DNA of 64,000 nt, taken from assembly GCA_905479495.1 (NCBI GenBank), contig CAJQMR010000029.1, positions 81,479-145,478 of the forward strand. Reading direction: 5' to 3'. The DNA comes from an uncultured Anaerolineae bacterium (GTDB lineage Bacteria; Chloroflexota; Anaerolineae; Promineifilales; Promineifilaceae). A model generated the notes under the pieces. That model made no database searches and was not told where the DNA came from. It saw only the letters and a program-made list of their open reading frames with translations. The position numbers and the translations under genes were made by a program. Shown one piece after another: positions 51,762 to 60,302 of the stretch (its first letter is position 1; every line of letters starts with the position of its first letter).

Positions 51762-52757
51762 ATGCAAGTGAAAACCTTAGAACCATTATTTGATTTTGAA
51801 ACGATGCCCAGCCCGATGCTCAACAGCAACGGACTGACCGGGCACGACATCCTATCCGTCTCCCAGTTTGACCGGGAGAAGCTGTCCTACATTTTTGGCC
51901 GCGCCCGTGAGATGCGGGAGATGGTGGAACGCGTCGGCGGGGCCGAGCTGCTCAAGGGCAAAGTGCTGGCCTGCCTGTTCTACGAGCCCAGCACCCGCAC
52001 CAGCTCCAGCTTCATCGCCGCGATGGAGCGCTTGGGCGGCAGCGTCATTCCCATTACCCAAGGGGTGCAGTTCAGCTCCATCAGCAAAGGGGAAACGCTG
52101 GCCGACACCATTCGCGTACTGGAACAGTATGCCGACGTGATTGTGCTGCGCCATCCTGAAATTGGCTCGGCGCGAGAAGCGGCCAACGCGGCCAGCGTAC
52201 CGGTCCTTAACGCTGGCGACGGCCCGGGCGAGCACCCCACGCAGGCGCTGCTGGACCTGTTCACCATCCGCGAGGAGTTGGGCACGGTGGATGGCTTGAA
52301 GATAGCGATGGTCGGTGATTTACGATACGGCCGTACCGTCCATTCCCTCACCAAGCTGCTGCTCCAATACAACGTCAGCCTCCGCTTTGTCGCCCCAGAA
52401 ATATTGCGCCTGCCACTCAAGGTGATGAATTCAGTGATTGATTCCGGCCTCAATGTGCGGGAAACCCATGACGTGGCCGACGTCATCGAAAATGCGGACG
52501 TGCTGTACGTCACCCGCGTGCAAAAAGAGCGCTTCACCGATTTGGCCCAGTACGAAGAGGTAAAAAACTACTACGAAATTACCCCGGAAATCATGGCCCA
52601 GGCCAAAAAGAAGATGATTGTGATGCATCCCCTGCCCCGTGTCGGCGAAATCCACGACTCGGTCGATGCCGATCCGCGTGCGGCGTACTTCCGCCAGGTG
52701 CGCAACGGCATGTACATCCGCATGGCGCTGCTAGCAGCGGTGCTGGGCCAGGCCTAA
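51762..52757 (+). CDS. pyrB: Aspartate carbamoyltransferase catalytic subunit
   Basis: A 331-residue enzyme of pyrimidine synthesis. FYEPSTRTSSSFIAAMERLGG is the carbamoyl-phosphate loop, then RHPEIGSAREAA, VLNAGDGPGEHPTQALLDLFT, MVGDLRYGRTVHSL and HPLPRVGEIHDSVDADPRAAYF are the aspartate- and carbamoyl-phosphate-binding signatures. GAGGAG precedes the ATG. No pyrI regulatory gene follows, so regulation would be transcriptional or absent. Confidence 0.95.
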   Translation: MQVKTLEPLFDFETMPSPMLNSNGLTGHDILSVSQFDREKLSYIFGRAREMREMVERVGGAELLKGKVLACLFYEPSTRTSSSFIAAMERLGGSVIPITQGVQFSSISKGETLADTIRVLEQYADVIVLRHPEIGSAREAANAASVPVLNAGDGPGEHPTQALLDLFTIREELGTVDGLKIAMVGDLRYGRTVHSLTKLLLQYNVSLRFVAPEILRLPLKVMNSVIDSGLNVRETHDVADVIENADVLYVTRVQKERFTDLAQYEEVKNYYEITPEIMAQAKKKMIVMHPLPRVGEIHDSVDADPRAAYFRQVRNGMYIRMALLAAVLGQA

Positions 52758-53152
52758 TCTAGTCCAAATCGTAGCCGCAGATTCTTTCTGCGCTGCAAAA
52801 ACGCGGAAAGAATCCGCGGCTACGGTTGGTTAACAGGTGATTCGTACGGAACTGCATAGCTGACCTGTTAAGCAAAATACAGGATGAGAAGCGGAAAAAG
52901 AGTATCCTTTGGACAGTTAAGTAATAACTCTTCTCTTTCCTTCTTCTCCTCTTCTTCTCTTCCGCAGCAAGGCCCCCGCAAGGGGGTCTTGTTGTTTCTG
53001 TTGCTTTTGCCCGATAATATTTAACGCAGAGGTGCGCTTACAAGCGGGCAAAGGCGCAAAGAAGAAGATACTTTCTCTTTTCTCTCTGTGTAACTCTGGT
53101 CTTCTCTGTGCAACTCTGTGTCCCTGTTTTAAGTTGATTTTGTGACGAACTT
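52758..53152. other. Spacer after pyrB with two hairpins and a pyrimidine-rich tract
   Basis: No gene. 52770-52788 and 52806-52824 pair over 19 bp with one mismatch. AAGGCCCCC (52969-52977) and GGGGGTCTT (52982-52990) form a compact hairpin with GCAA loop followed by GTTGTTTCT, a plausible terminator. Between them is a run of C and T on the plus strand (about 52930-52963), and GCGGAA at about 52891 can pair with TTCCGC at about 52960. The remaining part holds tandem CTCTGTG words. Confidence 0.6.
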
Positions 53153-54088
53153 ATGACCAAGATTGAGATTAAACCAATTACCAATGCAGTGGGCTGTACG
53201 GCCGTTGAACAACTACAAATCGACGCCTGGCAAATGGATGACAGTCTGGAAGTAGTGCCGGGCCACATGCTGCTGACCTTCCATAAAAATGGCGGCGTGC
53301 TGCTGGGCGCGTACGCCGGGGAGCGGCTGGTGGGGTTTGTGGCTGGTTTTGTGGGGTTGATGGGTGACGGCAGTTTCAAACACGCCTCCCACATGATGGG
53401 CATTCACCCCGATTTTCAGGGGCATGGCATTGGCACCCGGCTCAAGCTGGCCCAGCGACAGGCGGTACAGAAGCAGGGGCTAGACCTCATCACCTGGACC
53501 TATGATCCGCTGGAGACGGCCAACGCCCGGCTCAACATCCGCAAGCTGGGCGCGGTGTGCCGCACCTATATCCCCAACCTGTATGGCGAGATTGAAGGCA
53601 TCAACGCCGGGCTGCCAACCGACCGCTTTCAGGTGGATTGGCACATCAACAGTGCCCATGTGGAAGATCGGTTAGCAGAAGACAATGTGGGGGAAACTGC
53701 CGTTCCCGATCATCTCATTTTGAACCCGGTGGTGGGAAACGGCCGTCCGCCCGAAATCACTAAATCTCCCAGTGAAGCCCGCCATTTTGTGAAAATCCCC
53801 GCCAATATTCGCACCCTCAAAGCTCAGGATATGCCCCTGGCCCAAGCCTGGCGGCTGCACACCCGCCAGCTTTTTTCCGACCTCTTTGCCCAAAACTACA
53901 CCGTCACCGACTTCATTTTGCAGAAAGATAACGCCTATTATCAACTCGATCTCCTAGAAAAAATAGATCAGCCAATTGCCCAAATGTTTTCTACATTACG
54001 CAGCACAGCTGATAGTCCAATGACAACAGACAAAATTATGGCCTTAACGAGAACAATTGAAACAGATGAATTGAAAAACAATTCGTGA
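53153..54088 (+). CDS. GNAT-family N-acetyltransferase
   Basis: A 311-residue protein. Residues 1-165 form a GNAT domain: MMGIHPDFQGHGIGTRLKLAQRQ is the acetyl-CoA loop, LITWTYDPLETANARLNIRKLGA continues, a pattern of the COG3375-type predicted acetyltransferases. The C-terminal 150 residues have no clear domain. The substrate is unknown. The N-terminus is direct; the ATG has no strong ribosome site. No operon partner is evident. Confidence 0.85.
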   Translation: MTKIEIKPITNAVGCTAVEQLQIDAWQMDDSLEVVPGHMLLTFHKNGGVLLGAYAGERLVGFVAGFVGLMGDGSFKHASHMMGIHPDFQGHGIGTRLKLAQRQAVQKQGLDLITWTYDPLETANARLNIRKLGAVCRTYIPNLYGEIEGINAGLPTDRFQVDWHINSAHVEDRLAEDNVGETAVPDHLILNPVVGNGRPPEITKSPSEARHFVKIPANIRTLKAQDMPLAQAWRLHTRQLFSDLFAQNYTVTDFILQKDNAYYQLDLLEKIDQPIAQMFSTLRSTADSPMTTDKIMALTRTIETDELKNNS

Positions 54089-54192
54089 CATTTGTCCATT
54101 CGTCAAATTCGTGATTCCTCTTTACACTGCAACTTCAGCTATACTTGGCAGGATGAAGCTTTGTCTACCAACCCACAGCCAAGAGGTGATTT

Positions 54193-55275
54193 GTGTCTGA
54201 CTTTCCCATTTTTGATGGCCACAACGATACGTTGCTTAAATTGCATTTAGAACATGGCGGAAACGGCCGTGCCTTCTTTGAGCGTTTAGAAACGGGTCAC
54301 ATCGACCTGCCCCGCGCCCGTGAAGGCGGTCTGGCGGGCGGTTTCTTTGCCGTTTTCACGCCCAACAATCGCCAGCCGCCCAGCAAGAAAAAGAAAAAAG
54401 CAGGCTTCAAGAACCTCAAGAAAACCAAAAAGGGGTACAAAGTGCCTCTGCCCGATCCCATTCGTCACAAGGATGCGCTGCGCTTTACAACGGCCGTTGC
54501 TACCCATCTCTACGAAATCGAGAAGGCATCCGAAGGCGAAGTGAAAATTGTGCATACGGTCAAAGAGCTAAAAAAGTGCCTGAAAGATGGCACCTTTGCC
54601 ACTATTTTCCATATCGAAGGGGCAGAGGCGATTGACACCAACTACGATGCCCTGCACATCCTGCACGCTGCCGGTCTGCGCTCGCTGGGATTGGTCTGGA
54701 GCCGCCCCAACAAATTTGGCCACGGCGTGCCCTTCAGCTTCCCCAAATCGCCCGATACCGGCCCCGGACTTACAAAAGCAGGCAAAGGGCTGGTGCGTAC
54801 CTGCAATGAGCTACGCGTACTGGTCGATCTGTCCCACCTGAACGAAAAAGGGTTCTGGGACGTGGCCAAAATCAGCGACGCGCCGCTGGTAGCCACCCAT
54901 TCCAACGCTTACAAGCTGTGTCGTTCGCCGCGCAACCTCACCGACAAGCAGCTAGACGCCATCAAGGAGACAGATGGCATGGTGGGGATTAATTTTCATG
55001 TAGGTTTTTTAAGGGAAGACGGCCGTTTCCAAGAAGAAACCTCGCTTGCCGAAATTGTGCGCCATCTTGTCTACATAGCCGACCGCATTGGCATCGACCA
55101 CGTTGGTTTTGGCTCCGATTTTGATGGGGCCACCATGCCCCATGATCTGGTGGATGCTGCCGGCCTGCCAAAACTGATTGCTGCTCTACAAAAGCATGGC
55201 TTTGATGAGGCTGCTCTCAAGAAAATCACCCACGAAAATTGGCTGCGCGTCCTGCGCCAAACGTGGGGCGAGTAG
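54193..55275 (+). CDS. Peptidase family M19 (membrane dipeptidase-like)
   Basis: A 360-residue protein starting at GTG with AGAGGTG seven bases upstream. FDGHNDTLLKL has the zinc HxD, FHIEGAEAI the bridging Glu, VDLSHLNEKGFWDVAKISDAPLVATHSN the two His, and HVGFGSDFDG the Asp, all required by the M19 family. It cleaves dipeptides, and some relatives act on D-amino acid dipeptides. A Lys-rich stretch (about 60-80, KKKKKAGFKNLKKTKKGYK) is odd. No signal peptide, so cytoplasmic. Confidence 0.92.
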   Translation: MSDFPIFDGHNDTLLKLHLEHGGNGRAFFERLETGHIDLPRAREGGLAGGFFAVFTPNNRQPPSKKKKKAGFKNLKKTKKGYKVPLPDPIRHKDALRFTTAVATHLYEIEKASEGEVKIVHTVKELKKCLKDGTFATIFHIEGAEAIDTNYDALHILHAAGLRSLGLVWSRPNKFGHGVPFSFPKSPDTGPGLTKAGKGLVRTCNELRVLVDLSHLNEKGFWDVAKISDAPLVATHSNAYKLCRSPRNLTDKQLDAIKETDGMVGINFHVGFLREDGRFQEETSLAEIVRHLVYIADRIGIDHVGFGSDFDGATMPHDLVDAAGLPKLIAALQKHGFDEAALKKITHENWLRVLRQTWGE

Positions 55276-55428
55276 TTTATTTGAAACCAGACCCAAAGGG
55301 TTTTTCTATCATTTTTGGAACATAAATTTATTGCAGAAACCCGTTGGGGCTTCATCGTGTTCAATTGCTACGGCCGTTTCTTTATGCTAGAATGCGCGCA
55401 GCCAAAAATTGGCACGAAAGGGGGTTTC

Positions 55429-55938
55429 ATGCAGCAATCAATCAGCGCCATTTTGTCTGTAACAGATATCTTCGATACCTTTACAGAAACCCAGCTAGAA
55501 TTAGTGGCGTCTTTGTGCGAGCCCAACACATATCAAACTGGCGATATTCTGCTCAAAGAAAACGACCAAACGACTGAACTTTATGTTATTGCTCGTGGTG
55601 GTGTTGAAGTCATCATGAACCCCACAATGGTTGGTAGTGACGTTGATGAAGAAGAAATGGAAGTTCTTACTGAACTGCGGCAAGGGCAAGTTTTTGGTGA
55701 GGTAGCGCTGGTTGACCAGGGTGTACGCTCTGCAACCATTCGCGTCAATCAGGCAAACACCATCCTGCTGCGCATTGACCGTCAGCGTCTGATGCAGCTT
55801 TGTGATACCTATACCGATCTGGGCTATAAATTAATGAAAAATTTGGCTGCTGATCTGGCTTTCAAAATTCGTAACACCGATTTAACAATCCGCCAGTACC
55901 AATTGATGTTGTCACAGACAAAATCCGACGCATCATAA
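55429..55938 (+). CDS. Cyclic nucleotide-binding domain protein without DNA-binding domain
   Basis: A 169-residue protein. The cNMP-binding barrel (about 10-130) has LLKENDQTTELYVIARGGVEV and GQVFGEVALVDQGVRSATIRVNQ, the FGE-xx-L...R.A motif. The C-terminus is helical but has no helix-turn-helix, so it is not a CRP-type regulator by itself; it may control a partner. AAGGGGG precedes the ATG at 55429; a longer frame lacks similarity. Confidence 0.85.
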   Translation: MQQSISAILSVTDIFDTFTETQLELVASLCEPNTYQTGDILLKENDQTTELYVIARGGVEVIMNPTMVGSDVDEEEMEVLTELRQGQVFGEVALVDQGVRSATIRVNQANTILLRIDRQRLMQLCDTYTDLGYKLMKNLAADLAFKIRNTDLTIRQYQLMLSQTKSDAS

Positions 55939-56094
55939 GGGCTGGACAAGAACAATAAAAATCACATGCAGTGCCCAACACGCTTAACTGAGCCATTTCC
56001 GGGAGCCTTGCCCCTCTGTTTTTTGCCTTGCGCTATACTGCATCAATCATCCAAGATCATTCTATCTTTTCAGGGTAGTTAAGTAGTAACAAAC

Positions 56095-57225
56095 ATGAAA
56101 GTGGAAATCATCAGCATCGGCACCGAACTCCTCGTCAGCGACATCCTAGATACGAATGCTGCCTATATTTCGCGCAGCTTGCGTGAAGTCAATGTCAATC
56201 TCACCAGCAAAGTTACCATTGGCGACGATCCTCAAATGATTGCCGATGCGTTTCAGGTAGCCTTGCGCCGCGCGAATATGGTTATTGCGACAGGTGGATT
56301 GGGCAGCGGCAAAGATGATTTTACGCGTGAGGCAATTACGGCCGTTACCCACCGTCAGCCCATCCCCGAACCACCCGGCATTCACGGAGCCATTCTGCTG
56401 GGCGACAGCGAGGTGGGGTCTACCGGATTGATGCTGGAAGAAGCCGAGGGCGTGCTGGTTTGCCTGCCCGGCAACCGTCGGGAGATGTCTTACCTGCTGG
56501 AAACCGAAGTGCTGCCTTATCTGCGGCAGCAGCTAGAAACCGAGATGCACACAGGCTGGACGCTGCTGCGCTGCGTCGGCGTCATGGAAAGCAGTCTCAA
56601 GCAAGATTTGGCCGATTTAACCGCCAATCCCAATCATCGTATTACCTTCGACTCCTTTGCCGGCCAAACCAACATCCGGCTGTGGGCTAAAACCAATTCC
56701 GAGCAGGCCCTACAAGAACAATTACAGGGGTTAAAAACGGCCGTTTCCCAGCGTTTGGGCGATCATGTTTTTGGCGCAGAAGCCGACCGGCTGGAAATGG
56801 TTGTCTTGCACAATCTCATGAAAAATGGGCTTCGCCTCAGCCTGGCTGAATGTTACACACATGGCATCATTCACAGTACGGTCAGCCAGTTGGCCGGAGT
56901 CAATGAACACATCACGCTGCACCCCGCCAGGACCTGGAAGGAGTTAGGCGCAGCCCTCCAGCTGGACAATCTCACTGGTGATAACCTAAGCCAGTGGTGC
57001 CGCAGCGCAGCCAATGCCTTGCGCAGCCAGGACAACAGCGATCTCAGCTTGATCGTGTACAGCAATGTGACCCAGGGCGGCGTCCAGGTTTTGGTCACAC
57101 TAGCCTCTCCCAACGGTGTCTCCGTCACCCAACGCTCGTTTGGTGGCCATCCTGAGAACATCGACCAGTGGGCTTTAACGCTTGGCCTGACCCATTTGCG
57201 CCGTTGGTTGATGGTCCATAATTAA
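56095..57225 (+). CDS. CinA-family protein with degenerate C-terminal amidohydrolase domain
   Basis: A 376-residue protein. The N-terminal MoaB/CinA-like domain is ISIGTELLVSDILDTNAAYI, with TGGLGSGKDDFT in place of TGGLGPTxDD, then LPGNRREMSYLL. The C-terminal domain corresponds to nicotinamide-nucleotide amidohydrolase (PncC), but the catalytic ESCTGG is replaced by AECYTHG and the YSNxAK segment by YSNVTQG. The amidase is probably inactive; the N-terminal pyrophosphatase-type part may still act on ADP-ribose-like compounds. Confidence 0.85.
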   Translation: MKVEIISIGTELLVSDILDTNAAYISRSLREVNVNLTSKVTIGDDPQMIADAFQVALRRANMVIATGGLGSGKDDFTREAITAVTHRQPIPEPPGIHGAILLGDSEVGSTGLMLEEAEGVLVCLPGNRREMSYLLETEVLPYLRQQLETEMHTGWTLLRCVGVMESSLKQDLADLTANPNHRITFDSFAGQTNIRLWAKTNSEQALQEQLQGLKTAVSQRLGDHVFGAEADRLEMVVLHNLMKNGLRLSLAECYTHGIIHSTVSQLAGVNEHITLHPARTWKELGAALQLDNLTGDNLSQWCRSAANALRSQDNSDLSLIVYSNVTQGGVQVLVTLASPNGVSVTQRSFGGHPENIDQWALTLGLTHLRRWLMVHN

Positions 57226-57454
57226 CGATTCACCTGTCGCGTTTGCACCAGAATGCCTCCCCATTTCGTACTCAGAAACATAGTGGTATAAATAAGGGCA
57301 TGGAATTTGCGCCAATCGGAACAAGAATCTAGCCGAAAAAGCCAAAGGAAACAGGGTGCCGAGCATTATAGGAAGCCTCCAAAATCCCTATGTTCTTAAT
57401 GGTAAATACATGGATAGAAACTCAGCACAAATCACCTAAAAAAGAGAGGGAAAA

Positions 57455-58753
57455 ATGCGTATTGGGATGGTTACAGCCTGTTATAAGCCCGTTATTAACG
57501 GGGTTACGCGCATGGTGTCACTTTACAAAGAACATTTGGAAGCAGCAGGGCATGAGGTAACGATTTTCACGCTGGGCGACCCAGACCCACATGATGAGCC
57601 AGGCGTGGTGCGCTCGCCAGGTTTGATGTTGGGGGATTATGGCTATTACATCAGCATGCGTTACACCAACGAGGCTCAGGCATTGCTGCAAGAGATGGAT
57701 ATTATTCATTGTCACCATCTCTTCATGAGCGTGGATATGGCCCATCGTTACGGCCGTTCCCCTATCGTCTACACCAATCACACACGGTACGATTTATACA
57801 CTGGCTCTTTTATCTCCTTGCCTCAACCAGCCGCTGATGCCATCATGCGCCAAATCTGGCCAGACTTCACTGATTATGCCGACGTGGTCATCACGCCATC
57901 CGCCAGCGTACGAGATGTGATGCTGGAGTTTGGGGTCCGCCGTCCGATTGAACTCATTGAGAACGGCGTGGATCTACGGCCGTTCCACAACCCTACCAAA
58001 CCGCTTAGCAAAACCGATTTAAACATGCCAGAAACGGCCGTTCTGGTTACCTACGTCGGGCGGCTTTCCCCGGAAAAAGATGTAGATATTCTGCTAGAGC
58101 AGTTTGCCATTGCCAAAGACGTAGTGCCCAACCTGCATCTGATGATTATGGGCGATGGAGCCGCCAGGCCTGCGCTGGAAAACCAGGCGCGGCGTTTGGG
58201 TGTTGCCGACAGCGTCCTGTTTACCGGACCAATTCCTTACGAACAGGTGGGCAATTACCTGGCCGCCGCCGATCTATTTGCCACCGCTTCGGTTACCGAA
58301 GTGCATCCCCTCACCGTCATTGAGGCAATGGCGGCCGGCCTGCCGGTCGTGGCCATTTCTTCACCTGGCATTGTAGATACAGTTGAATCGGGCACATGCG
58401 GCTTGCTCACAACCAAGCCAGCGGGTGGGCTGGCCGCCGCTCTGGCAGGATTGGCCAGCAATGACCGGCGACGGCAGCAGATGAGCCAGGCAGCCCGTAG
58501 CAAGAGCGAACGATTTAGCATTGAAAACACCGTACAGCGTACCCTGGCACTTTATGAACGGCTACGCCAAGAGCGACCAGACCTGAAACGTAAAAAGATG
58601 CACGGCCGTCGCATTTTCGACGGAGAGCGGTTGCAGCCAGTGGTCGGGCAGCTGGGCAAATTACTCTGGCCTGCCGAAAAAGACCCCACCAACCGGCGCT
58701 GGTTCTTGCCCAACACGCCCGACCAACCTGAGCAGCGCCGACATGACAACTGA
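57455..58753 (+). CDS. Family 4-type glycosyltransferase
   Basis: A 432-residue GT-B enzyme. YKPVINGVTRMVSLYKEHL is the acceptor-side loop typical of diacylglycerol glucosyl- and related transferases; the donor side has VTYVGRLSPEKDVDILLEQF, IMGDGAARP and FATASVTEVHPLTVIEAMAAGLPVVA, the E-x7-E motif. It probably attaches a sugar to a lipid or a surface polymer. A basic C-terminal tail (LKRKKMHGRR) may touch the membrane. It overlaps yraN by 11 bp. Confidence 0.88.
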   Translation: MRIGMVTACYKPVINGVTRMVSLYKEHLEAAGHEVTIFTLGDPDPHDEPGVVRSPGLMLGDYGYYISMRYTNEAQALLQEMDIIHCHHLFMSVDMAHRYGRSPIVYTNHTRYDLYTGSFISLPQPAADAIMRQIWPDFTDYADVVITPSASVRDVMLEFGVRRPIELIENGVDLRPFHNPTKPLSKTDLNMPETAVLVTYVGRLSPEKDVDILLEQFAIAKDVVPNLHLMIMGDGAARPALENQARRLGVADSVLFTGPIPYEQVGNYLAAADLFATASVTEVHPLTVIEAMAAGLPVVAISSPGIVDTVESGTCGLLTTKPAGGLAAALAGLASNDRRRQQMSQAARSKSERFSIENTVQRTLALYERLRQERPDLKRKKMHGRRIFDGERLQPVVGQLGKLLWPAEKDPTNRRWFLPNTPDQPEQRRHDN

Positions 58754-59150
58754 GACGGGGAATAACCCCCAGCGCAAACCCAACACACATCGCAAAAAAT
58801 TGGGGGCCTGGGGTGAAAAAGTAGCCGCCACCAAGTTAGAAGCAGATGGTTATCGCATCGTGGACCGCAACTGGCGCTGCCAGCAAGGTGAAATCGATCT
58901 AATTGTTCAGGCGAACGATGACTTGCTGGCCTTTGTTGAGGTGAAAACGCGGCGAGGCCGCAGCATGGGCCTGCCAGAAGAAGCCTTGACGCCGCACAAA
59001 AGCCGCAAGCTCATCCAATTGGCCCAAATTTACCTGGGCGAACACGATCTGGATGTGGATTGGCGCATCGATCTGGTCGCCGTAGAGCTGGACAAAAGCG
59101 GCAAGCTGCTGCGCTGCGAGCATATTCCCAACGCAGTGTTGGGATGGTGA
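58743..59150 (+). CDS. UPF0102/YraN-family endonuclease-like protein
   Basis: A 135-residue protein. LGAWGEKVAATKLEADGYRIVDRNWRCQQGEIDLI (GE-IDL nuclease core) and LAFVEVKTRRGRSMG (EVKxR) are the family hallmarks of a restriction-endonuclease-like fold. Its role is unknown, perhaps in DNA processing. The start is inside the glycosyltransferase gene, an 11-bp overlap, so translation is probably coupled. A short tail with basic residues precedes the fold. Confidence 0.88.
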   Translation: MTTETGNNPQRKPNTHRKKLGAWGEKVAATKLEADGYRIVDRNWRCQQGEIDLIVQANDDLLAFVEVKTRRGRSMGLPEEALTPHKSRKLIQLAQIYLGEHDLDVDWRIDLVAVELDKSGKLLRCEHIPNAVLGW

Positions 59151-59239
59151 CAAGAAGAACGGGTTACTGGGTGACAAGGTGAAGGGGTAATGGTCAGAAT
59201 TCGCACACTTGCCACTTGCATACTTTTAGGGAGTAGGGC

Positions 59240-60184
59240 TTGGATCATCCATTGGTAGTGCTGCTGGGGCAAACGGCCGTTGGCAAAACAGCCCTTTCCC
59301 TCAAATTAGCGCAAGCATTAAATGGAGAACTCATCTCCGCTGATTCGCGCCTGTTTTACCGGGGAATGGATATTGGCACGGCTAAACCCACCCCGGAAGA
59401 GCAGGCGCAAGTGCCACACCACCTCATCGATTTGTGCCAGCCTGACGAAACCATCACCCTGGGTGACTATCAACGGCGTGCCTACCAGACAATTGAGTAT
59501 GTGTTGGCCAACGGCCGTTTACCCATTTTAGTCGGCGGCACGGGGCAATACGTCAAGGCCGTGGTGGAAGGCTGGGGCATTCCCAAAGTGCCACCCCACC
59601 CCAAACTGCGGGCCGCGCTGGCCCAGTTGCCCGGCCCGGAACTGGCTCGCTGGCTGGCCGCTTTGGACCCCGAAGCGGCGCAAAAGCACGATCCGCGCAA
59701 CCTGCGCCGCGTCATCCGTGCCCTGGAAGTGACGCTGGTGGCCGGACGCCCGATTTCTGAACTGCAACGCAAGTCCCCACCGCCTTACCGCATCTGCCAG
59801 ATTGGCCTCACCCGCCCGCGCGAGGAACTGTACGCCCGCATCGACGCCCGCGTGGACCAGATGCTGGCCAATGGGCTGCTGGATGAACTAAACACGCTGC
59901 GCGATTTGGGATACGGCCGTTCCCTGCCCAGCATGAGCGGCCTAGGCTACCGCCAGCTGTGGGCTTACCTGGATGGCGAAATGAATCTGAATGAAGCCAT
60001 CGAACGCATCAAGTTTGAAACACACCGTTTTGCCCGCCATCAGGCCAACTGGTTTAGCATGGATGACCCGACGATTACCTGGTTTGAGATGAAGGATGGG
60101 GTGGAAACGGCCGTTCTGCAACACGTCACCCGTTGGCTAAAAGAAGGCAAAACCGGCAACGGGCACGAAACCTCGCTGGTATAA
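59240..60184 (+). CDS. miaA: tRNA dimethylallyltransferase
   Basis: A 314-residue enzyme adding dimethylallyl to A37 of tRNAs reading UNN codons. LLGQTAVGKTALSLKLA is the P-loop, GELISADSRLFYRGMDIGTAKPT, LPILVGGTGQYVKAVVEG and LARPREELYARIDARVDQM are the family signatures. The start is TTG, with GGGAG nine bases upstream. Its last 22 codons and 25 nt beyond occur again at 63198-63271. The gene is complete here. Confidence 0.94.
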   Translation: MDHPLVVLLGQTAVGKTALSLKLAQALNGELISADSRLFYRGMDIGTAKPTPEEQAQVPHHLIDLCQPDETITLGDYQRRAYQTIEYVLANGRLPILVGGTGQYVKAVVEGWGIPKVPPHPKLRAALAQLPGPELARWLAALDPEAAQKHDPRNLRRVIRALEVTLVAGRPISELQRKSPPPYRICQIGLTRPREELYARIDARVDQMLANGLLDELNTLRDLGYGRSLPSMSGLGYRQLWAYLDGEMNLNEAIERIKFETHRFARHQANWFSMDDPTITWFEMKDGVETAVLQHVTRWLKEGKTGNGHETSLV

Positions 60185-60204
60185 TCCCCCAACAAAATTA
60201 CCAT
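60131..60204 (+). repeat. miaA 3'-end repeat, left copy
   Basis: This 74-nt stretch (last codons of miaA plus 20 nt) matches 63198-63271 at about 90 percent. In the codons the differences are mostly in third positions, so the copies diverged under coding selection. Confidence 0.85.
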
Positions 60205-60302
60205 CCAGAGCAAAACAATCCGGCAATTTTTTCCAGTTTTCGGAAAAATCAATTTTTCCCTCTGAATAAATGTTATTTTATGCGCTAGAGGACCTGGCGC
60301 TT

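Noticed and set aside
52930..52963. Pyrimidine tract TTCTCTTTCCTTCTTCTCC-like
   Set aside because: Could be mistaken for a microsatellite or splice-like tract; no tandem unit is exact, so I list it only as spacer content.
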